Position numbers and translations under genes: made by a program. Source: Bacillota bacterium (GTDB lineage: Bacteria; Bacillota; Clostridia; Christensenellales; Aristaeellaceae). Taken from it: 10,815 nucleotides of DNA. The stretch lies in assembly GCA_023402355.1 (NCBI GenBank), contig JAEXCG010000056.1, positions 1-10,815 of the forward strand, in the 5' to 3' direction. Positions 5,752 through 10,815 of this stretch are shown piece by piece (the stretch's first letter is position 1; every line of letters starts with the position of its first letter). Below the pieces are notes generated by a model. The model was not told where the DNA came from. It made no database searches and saw only the letters and a program-made list of their open reading frames with translations.

Positions 5752-8064
5752 CTACAGCGCGTTGTCCGCCCTGCGGAATACGCTGGGCGTGCAGCCCAGA
5801 TATTTTTTAAAGGCGCGCGTCATGGTCAGCGTGTTCGTGTAGCCCACGGCAACGGCGATGTCGCTGAGCGGCGCATTGGTATGCTCGATCTCGTATTTGG
5901 CCGCCTCGATGCGCAGGCGGTGCAGGCTCTCCAGAAATCCCTGCCCGAGATTTTTCTGAAACTCACGGGACAGCGTGGATACGCTCATGCCGAACTCCTC
6001 CGCCAGCATCGAGAGCGAAAGGCCCGGATCGCGGAAATGCGCATGCATGTACTGGTAGATGGACGCGAACTGGCCGGAATACTGACCGTGGAGCCGGTCG
6101 TCCCTGTGAACCTCGAGCTGGGTAAACACATGCTCCCAGAGGTTCAGCACCTCGGCTTTTTCGTTGGGACGCAGCAGCTCGGTCGCGTCCAGATTCATCT
6201 GTTCGAGCAGGGAGACGTTGCCCTCATTGGTTTCCGTAATCATGGTCAGCGTTAACTGCAAAATGCTGCTAAGCTGCTGGGTGCGCAGGTGGCGGCTCTT
6301 CTGCCCAAAGAGCGTCTCGACCATCTCCTTGAAGCAGGCATAGGCCTCGTCGTAGCGCTCCATGTAGATCAGGTCCGCCATGTGCATGTTCTGCCGGAGC
6401 AGCGCGCTGAGGCTGATGTCCTCCGAACGGCCGCTCTCCTTCTCCTCGACGAGCGCGGCGTGCAGCATGGCCTCGTGATAGGCGCGGCTAAAGCTCTCCT
6501 GACCGGAGCATACCTTGCTCACGCCGTACTGCAGCCTTTCGCAAAGCTGGGCGCTGATCAGGGATATCCAGCTCTCCAGCCTTTGGCGCACAAAGCGCTC
6601 CTCCTCGTCCCCGGGCACGCACACGACCACCAGCAGGCAGGATTGGAGCATCAGGCACTGTGCGTTCAGCCCCTCAAGCTGGGGCCCCAGCGTCTCGGCG
6701 ACGGCGGCAAGCGTGATGTGACAGCGGTAGCGATACTCCTGATCGCTGCAGTCCTCGCGCCCCCATCGCCCGTCGTCGGGATACAGGGTGATGAGCAGGT
6801 ACCGGCTGAGCAGTTGGGGAATCCCCAGCTTCTCAAGCTGATCCGCGGTCAGCGACGGATACTGATCCAGCGCGAGCTGCTTGAGACAGGCTCTGCGGAG
6901 CTGCCGAAGCTGCTCGTCGATGGTCTTCTGGCTGGTTGAAAGCTGCTGATAATAATGATGGATCGTGTGCGCGATCTTTTCCAGCTCGTCCGTGTTCGAC
7001 TGATCGTCCGGCTGCGCGTCCGAAACCGGAACGCCTTCGCTGATCTGCCTGAGCGGCCGGAGCACGCGCAGGATGAAATAGGCGTAGATAAAGATCATGG
7101 ACAAGACCCACAGCACGTTGAGGGCGATCATCAGCCGGAACCACGCGGAGGTCACCGCGCTGGTCACCCCGGTCTCGCGCAGCACGGCGATAAGCGTGCA
7201 GCGCGGCGCGTCCAGCTTAAACCGCATGAGCGTGTAGCGCCCCACGTCCTCGACCTGCGCGTCGCCAAGGAGGCTGGCTTCGTCCACCGGCAGCGGCCGG
7301 TCCGGCAGCATGAGCGTCTGCCCGTCCGGCAGCACGCAGACCATCTGCTCCGTTTCATACGACCTGCCGCTGCTGTCCCGAAGCAGGCTTTCCTGAAAAA
7401 CCTCGCCGGCAATGCCGCAAAGGAGATAGGAATCGCTGACGCTGCGCACGACATAAACCGGGGAGGAAGCGTAGTGCGTGGGCTTCGCCGCCAGCAGCTC
7501 CCCGTCCGTGAAATGGGCGAGATCGCCCTGCAGATTGATCAGCATGCGCAGTTCTTCCATGCCGTGGCACACGGCGGCGTACCGTCCGTTTCCGGCGATG
7601 GCGATGTACGCATCGGACTGCGGAAGGTAGAGGATGATTTCGGAATAGTTCTGATTGACCATGGCAAAGCTCAGCAGTCGGTTGAACATCCTGTGCGGGT
7701 CGGAGCCGCTCTGAAACGGCGACGCGTTCTCCACGATGCGAAAGCCCGGTTCGCTCATCTGGGACAGGAGCTGCGCGGATGTGTACCGCTCGATCGCGGG
7801 CAGCGCCTCGATGGAGGTATAGAGGTTTTTGCAGAATAAATCGGTGTCGTCGACGGCCTGCAAAAACAGCTCGGTGTTCACTTCGAGACGATCATAATTT
7901 TCCGCCCGGAAGCGCGAGGTATTATCGCGCTCGATGTCCAGGACCACAAGGGATGTAATGGCGCTCAGCAGCCCGATGCAAAAACAGATACAGAGCAGAT
8001 AACGTTGTTTTCTCGTCAATCTGCCAAGCGCCGCAGCCGCGCGCCGAGACCCCTTTGTGCTCAT
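5752..8064 (-). CDS. Membrane-spanning AraC-family transcriptional regulator
   Basis: 770 residues. The domains in order are a short basic N-terminus, membrane helix one (about 22-42), an extracytoplasmic sensor region of about 265 residues, membrane helix two (about 309-333, ending R-V-L-R-P-L), a HAMP-like/coiled linker to about 395, a middle domain of unclear fold, and a C-terminal double helix-turn-helix of AraC type (about 670-766). The last shows L-S-M-L-A-E-E-F-G-M-S-V-S-T-L-S-R-E-F and D-I-A-V-A-V-G-Y, then F-K-K-Y-L-G-C-T-P-S-V-F-R. This layout is that of one-component regulators common beside sugar transporter operons in Paenibacillus and Clostridia, where an external ligand signal is passed to DNA binding. 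The ATG is preceded by GGGGG; a TTG two codons upstream is also possible. It lies upstream of the dehydratase operon on the same strand and is the likely regulator of it (inferred from position). Confidence 0.9.
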   Translation of the reverse strand: MSTKGSRRAAAALGRLTRKQRYLLCICFCIGLLSAITSLVVLDIERDNTSRFRAENYDRLEVNTELFLQAVDDTDLFCKNLYTSIEALPAIERYTSAQLLSQMSEPGFRIVENASPFQSGSDPHRMFNRLLSFAMVNQNYSEIILYLPQSDAYIAIAGNGRYAAVCHGMEELRMLINLQGDLAHFTDGELLAAKPTHYASSPVYVVRSVSDSYLLCGIAGEVFQESLLRDSSGRSYETEQMVCVLPDGQTLMLPDRPLPVDEASLLGDAQVEDVGRYTLMRFKLDAPRCTLIAVLRETGVTSAVTSAWFRLMIALNVLWVLSMIFIYAYFILRVLRPLRQISEGVPVSDAQPDDQSNTDELEKIAHTIHHYYQQLSTSQKTIDEQLRQLRRACLKQLALDQYPSLTADQLEKLGIPQLLSRYLLITLYPDDGRWGREDCSDQEYRYRCHITLAAVAETLGPQLEGLNAQCLMLQSCLLVVVCVPGDEEERFVRQRLESWISLISAQLCERLQYGVSKVCSGQESFSRAYHEAMLHAALVEEKESGRSEDISLSALLRQNMHMADLIYMERYDEAYACFKEMVETLFGQKSRHLRTQQLSSILQLTLTMITETNEGNVSLLEQMNLDATELLRPNEKAEVLNLWEHVFTQLEVHRDDRLHGQYSGQFASIYQYMHAHFRDPGLSLSMLAEEFGMSVSTLSREFQKNLGQGFLESLHRLRIEAAKYEIEHTNAPLSDIAVAVGYTNTLTMTRAFKKYLGCTPSVFRRADNAL

Positions 8065-8154
8065 TTGCAACCCCCGCCTTCATCCTTCAATCCGCAGCGA
8101 TCTTCCCTGTACGGATTTCGGCTTCAGCAAAATCCGACACGATCCGTCAAAAAT

Positions 8155-8165
8155 ATTATAGCATA
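8155..8165 (-). promoter_or_regulatory. Extended -10 promoter of the AraC-family gene
   Basis: On the minus strand TATGC precedes a perfect TATAAT (8160-8155), an extended -10. At the -35 position the bases read AAGAAT, a poor match, as often seen with extended -10 sites. The start would be near 8148, with a leader of about 84 bases. The rest of 8166-8353 is GC-rich and holds no gene I can support. Confidence 0.6.
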
Positions 8166-8353
8166 GTACCCAGACGGATTCTTCATGCACTTTTGTTCAT
8201 CCCCTTCGATTTTCCCTGAAATAATTGACGGATGGACCCATCAGAATTTGCGCCGCCCCCGTCGGCCGCACGCGTTTGCCCTCGGCGGCTGCGCGCCGGG
8301 CCGGAAAGGGCCGGGCGATCGCGCGTCGCCTGATCGCGCCTGCGCAAGGGTAC

Positions 8354-8392
8354 AAAAAAGCCGGAACCGCGCGGTCAAAGCGCGGCACCGGC
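8354..8392 (-). terminator. Rho-independent terminator of the methyltransferase-phosphoesterase operon
   Basis: Arms at 8360-8372 and 8380-8392 pair with one two-base internal mismatch around a 7-base loop. On the minus strand the hairpin is followed by TTTTTT (8359-8354). The broken phosphoesterase gene's restored frame ends inside the right arm (8375), so stop and terminator overlap. Confidence 0.85.
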
Positions 8393-8855
8393 GCGTTCGC
8401 CCCCGTCCAGCGGAACCTTCTCCGCCCGAAAGCGCCCATCGTCAAGCCACAGGACGGCCATCGAAAGCTCCAGGTGGAACCGGCGCTTTCCGCAGCTTCC
8501 CGGGTTGAGCAGCAGGCAGCCCCCCCGCCGTCTGTTCAAAATACCGGTGGGAGTGGCCGAAGACGGCGATCCGCGCCCCCGCCAGGTCCTCCGGAATCCG
8601 CCCGCGCTCGTGCGCCATGAAAAATGTGACGCCCTCGAGCGCGAAGAACCTGCAGTCCGGCAGCGCCTGCGCCCATGCGCCGTCGTTGTTCCCGCGGACC
8701 GCGTACAGCGGCGCGATCGCCTCCAGCGCGGCGTAGACCCGCGGATCGTCGAAATCCCCGGCATGCAGGATGCAGTCGCAGGTCTTCAGCAGGTCCAGCA
8801 CCTGCGGGCGGAGCAGCCCGTGCGTGTCGGCCATCACGCCGGCCTTGACGGCCAT
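8375..8855 (-). pseudogene. YfcE-family metallophosphoesterase, frameshifted in a 7-C run
   Basis: The ATG at 8855 follows GGAGGGGGG. The first frame reads a calcineurin-like phosphoesterase of the YfcE/MJ0936 type: D10-T-H12, G-D34, G-N-N-D (55-58), H82 and G-H-S-H (100-103), the two-metal centre residues, so it would hydrolyse phosphodiesters in the cytosol. After residue 109 the frame drifts into unlikely sequence and ends at 8442. The expected continuation, with G-G-C-L-L-L-N-P-G-S-C-G-K-R-R and the closing strands, is in the next frame to 8375. The join lies in a run of seven C at 8520-8526; six would give an intact protein of about 159 residues, the normal family length. This could be a sequencing error, a true mutation or a phase-variable tract. 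The short form keeps all metal residues but lacks the conserved N-P-G-S. It lies 46 bases after the methyltransferase gene. Confidence 0.8.
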
Positions 8856-8901
8856 GCCGCATCCCCCCTCCGCGTTTCCCGTAAGACGTCGCGCTCTCCC
8901 G

Positions 8902-9699
8902 TCAGGGCTTTCGCCCCATGCTCAGCACGATCGTATCCGCCAGCGTAAACCTTCCGCCGCACCGGCCGATCGCGTCGGCGATCTCCCCGAGAAACGACGT
9001 ACGCGCCGCCTCCGGCATCGCCATGTGGTCGGAATAAGTGCAAAGAAGCGCCGTATAACCCTTCGCGTCGAACGTCCTCGCGCTGGCATAGAGCTTGTCG
9101 GTCACGTCCGCAAAGCCGTAGCGCCGCAGCAGCTCGGAACGATCGTCCCGTATTTTTCCGTAGGTCCTCCGCCGTTCATCGGCGCTCGGAGCGGGTTTGC
9201 CCGCGCCGATGTACTCTCCGTACCTTTGATAGACCTTCTGGATCTCCCCGTAGACGCGTGCGTCCTCCAGGGCAGGCGCGGGATGGTTTGAAAACCATGC
9301 GAACGCGCCGCCCGGTCGCAGAATACGCAGCACCTTCGGCAAGCCCGCTTCCGGCGCGATCCAATGAAACGCCGTCGCCGAATAGACCAGGTCGAAGGCG
9401 TCCGCCTCGAGCGGCGCGCTCTCAAAATCCCGATGGACGACCTTCAGATTCTCGCAGGCGGCAAACTTCTTCTTCGTAAACCGCGCCAGTTCGTCCCCAA
9501 TTTCGATGGCCGTGACGCGCCGCGCCGCCCTCAGAAAAGGCGGCGTCGCCTGCCCCGTGCCGATTCCGATTTCCAGCGCGTCCTTTTCCCCGTCGAGGCC
9601 CGCATACCGGATGACGTCCTCATACAGTTCCTCGGTATACGTCGGCCGAAACCTGTCGTAGTTTTCCACAGCCGTGTTGAATGTCAGCCTTAGGTCCAT
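8902..9699 (-). CDS. Class I SAM-dependent methyltransferase
   Basis: 265 residues with ATG preceded by GGGAGG at 8-base spacing. It begins F-N-T-A-V-E-N-Y-D-R-F-R-P-T-Y, typical of methyltransferase 11-type proteins. The SAM site is motif I A-L-E-I-G-I-G-T-G-Q (41-50), an acidic E66 after strand two, F-D-L-V-Y-S-A-T-A-F-H-W (102-113) and L-R-P-G-G (127-131). The substrate is unknown; relatives with the A-F-H-W motif include trans-aconitate-type and many uncharacterised small-molecule methyltransferases. It is the second gene of a three-gene minus-strand unit, 39 bases after another methyltransferase to which it is only distantly related. Confidence 0.88.
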   Translation of the reverse strand: MDLRLTFNTAVENYDRFRPTYTEELYEDVIRYAGLDGEKDALEIGIGTGQATPPFLRAARRVTAIEIGDELARFTKKKFAACENLKVVHRDFESAPLEADAFDLVYSATAFHWIAPEAGLPKVLRILRPGGAFAWFSNHPAPALEDARVYGEIQKVYQRYGEYIGAGKPAPSADERRRTYGKIRDDRSELLRRYGFADVTDKLYASARTFDAKGYTALLCTYSDHMAMPEAARTSFLGEIADAIGRCGGRFTLADTIVLSMGRKP

Positions 9700-9738
9700 T
9701 TTTCTTTCCTCCCGCTCGCAGTATGCCGTATTTTCGGA

Positions 9739-10545
9739 TTATGCCTCGCAGGCCTTCGTCGCGACGAACATCCCCGCCTCTTTGGGAATCTCAAAGAAGC
9801 CTTTCTCATCGAGAATCGCCCTGAAATGCTCTTCAATGAACCGGAAGACCTCGCTCGAAAAGCCTGACATATACGCCGTGGATTGAATGTAACGCATAAA
9901 ATCTTCAGCGTTGGTAATACGGAAAGAATCCTCGTATCGGCGCAGGGCAACGTTTGCAAACGCTTGGTTCAGCAGCGCCCGGCCGTTTTGCAGCGTAAAC
10001 GTCGAAGCGGGAATCTGCATTTCATCTCCTGGAGCGTACCTGCAAACGACCTCGCGCAACGCCTGAAACACGCCGTTTGCGCCGTTGGTCGTACAGTAGA
10101 AGGTTCCTCCCGGCCTGAGCACCCTGTGCACCTCCCTGATCGCCAACGGAATGTCGGGAACGTGGTACAGCATGTGGTTGGCTATCACGGCATCGAAGCT
10201 GCCGTCGACGAACGGAATGGACTGGATGTCGATCCGCTGAATCAGCACATTGGGTCTGTCCAAAAATTTAGAGGCGACGACGTCGAGCATACCCCTTGAA
10301 AAATCGGACAAGGTCAGAACGCAGCCCTGCGGCAGCTCCTGCACGTACCGCTCCCACAAAACGGCGTTTCCACAGCCCATTTCCAGTATTTTTGCGTTCC
10401 TTTCAAAGCGGTATTGCTCGTAGACCCAGTCAAAAAAAGGCTGAGGGTTGACGCTGTACTTCTTTTGAAACCGCTGCCTGAGCGCCAGGTTCTCCTCGTT
10501 GCCGTACTGCGTTTTTACGCACTTTGCATCGTCATATTTGCACAC
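9739..10545 (-). CDS. Class I SAM-dependent methyltransferase (UbiE-like)
   Basis: 268 residues. The start is GTG, chosen because AGGAG lies 8 bases before it. The Rossmann-type SAM site has motif I I-L-E-M-G-C-G-N (53-60), acidic D81 after strand two, F-D-A-V-I-A-N-H-M-L-Y-H-V (117-129) and L-R-P-G-G (143-147). The substrate is unknown. The N-terminal stretch before motif I, with F-Q-K-K-Y-S-V-N-P-Q-P-F-F-D-W, and the C-terminal half rich in aromatic residues give no clear hint. It is the first gene of a unit continuing with a second methyltransferase and the phosphoesterase remnant. Confidence 0.88.
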   Translation of the reverse strand: MCKYDDAKCVKTQYGNEENLALRQRFQKKYSVNPQPFFDWVYEQYRFERNAKILEMGCGNAVLWERYVQELPQGCVLTLSDFSRGMLDVVASKFLDRPNVLIQRIDIQSIPFVDGSFDAVIANHMLYHVPDIPLAIREVHRVLRPGGTFYCTTNGANGVFQALREVVCRYAPGDEMQIPASTFTLQNGRALLNQAFANVALRRYEDSFRITNAEDFMRYIQSTAYMSGFSSEVFRFIEEHFRAILDEKGFFEIPKEAGMFVATKACEA

Positions 10546-10584
10546 TTTAATATCTCCTCTTGTGGCTCTCGCCTAATTTTGACC

Positions 10585-10618
10585 ATATTATCATAGAACA
10601 TGCCATTTCGCCACCCCA
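10585..10618 (-). promoter_or_regulatory. Possible promoter of the methyltransferase operon
   Basis: On the minus strand the AT-rich stretch TATGATAATATGG (10596-10584) offers a -10: TAATAT (10590-10585) with TG two bases ahead, or TATGAT with TTGGGG (10618-10613) as -35 at 18 bases. No single choice is clean, but the position, about 40 bases before the GTG, fits. Confidence 0.45.
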
Positions 10619-10629
10619 AAAGATGCTTA

Positions 10630-10794
10630 TACAGGCGAAAAGTGATTTCGGCGAGTTGTTTTTATAAACGCATCATCCACGCGCAGACGGCGCTCTCCTT
10701 CCTCACCTACGATTTACGTCGGGCCATCAACCTATTGGGCGTCGGCGTGTTTGCCGCGCGCATTCGCGAAAGATATGCTCAAAAAAGAGGATAA
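10630..10794 (+). pseudogene. 3' remnant of an IS1182-like transposase gene
   Basis: The last codons read F-Y-K-R-I-I-H-A-Q-T-A-L-S-F-L-T-Y-D-L-R then R-A-I-N-L-L-G-V, followed by a short tail and TAA at 10792-10794. This matches my memory of the C-terminal end of IS1182-family DDE transposases (pattern L-S-x-L-A-Y-N-L-R-R-A-I-N-I-L-G-V). No ribosome site, catalytic domain or terminal repeat is visible; an in-frame ATG at 10600 opens the frame but the first ten or so codons look unrelated. The left boundary given is approximate. It is therefore a decayed fragment, possibly left from an insertion next to the methyltransferase promoter. Confidence 0.6.
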
Positions 10795-10809
10795 GGATGC
10801 CTCTTTTTT
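10781..10809. terminator. Two-way terminator after the transposase remnant
   Basis: A perfect 10-base stem AAAAAAGAGG (10781-10790) with its complement (10800-10809) and a 9-base loop, with an A-run on the left and T-run on the right, can end transcription in both directions. The remnant's TAA stop lies in the loop. Confidence 0.8.
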
Positions 10810-10815
10810 TGCTTT

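Noticed and set aside
1..10815. CRISPR array, tRNA, rRNA or phage genes
   Set aside because: No regularly spaced direct repeats, cloverleaf-type sequences, rRNA-like stretches or phage proteins were seen in any part of the window.

Overview
The window looks like a chromosomal segment of a GC-rich, low-oxygen Firmicute of the Clostridia type. The evidence is strong AGGAGG-type ribosome binding sites, a mix of ATG, TTG and GTG starts, sigma-A promoters, Clostridia-style LysM modules ending in I-C-L-P, and a membrane-anchored AraC regulator. This assignment comes from gene content and style only; no ribosomal RNA or other marker gene is present.

Layout. The left edge (1-57, minus) holds the first codons of a gene with its own extended -10 promoter. 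A plus-strand gene (253-750) encodes a small two-module LysM protein and meets a minus-strand operon at a two-way terminator (771-806). That operon runs leftward from a sigma-A promoter at 5379-5407. It encodes an enolase-superfamily acid-sugar dehydratase-like enzyme with a twin-arginine (Tat) signal peptide, the three parts of a TRAP transporter (dctP, dctQ, dctM), and a 58-residue TatA. Upstream, separated by a strong hairpin (5678-5723), is a 770-residue membrane-spanning AraC-family regulator on the same strand with its own promoter; it is the obvious candidate regulator. Further right is a minus-strand operon of two SAM-dependent methyltransferases and a YfcE-type phosphoesterase broken by one extra base in a 7-C run, closed by a terminator at 8354-8392. 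The right end has the 3' remnant of an IS1182-like transposase and a terminator.

How the genes may work together. An extracytoplasmic sensor-regulator, a Tat-tagged metal-dependent dehydratase, a Tat pore subunit and a TRAP uptake system suggest a sugar-acid use locus in which dehydration occurs, at least partly, outside the membrane before uptake of the keto-acid product. The enzyme gene also contains a perfectly placed internal AAGGAGG and ATG exactly where cytosolic family members begin. One mRNA could therefore give both an exported and a cytosolic form. This dual-location design with a dedicated tatA is the most unusual signal in the window; it is an inference from sequence, not shown.
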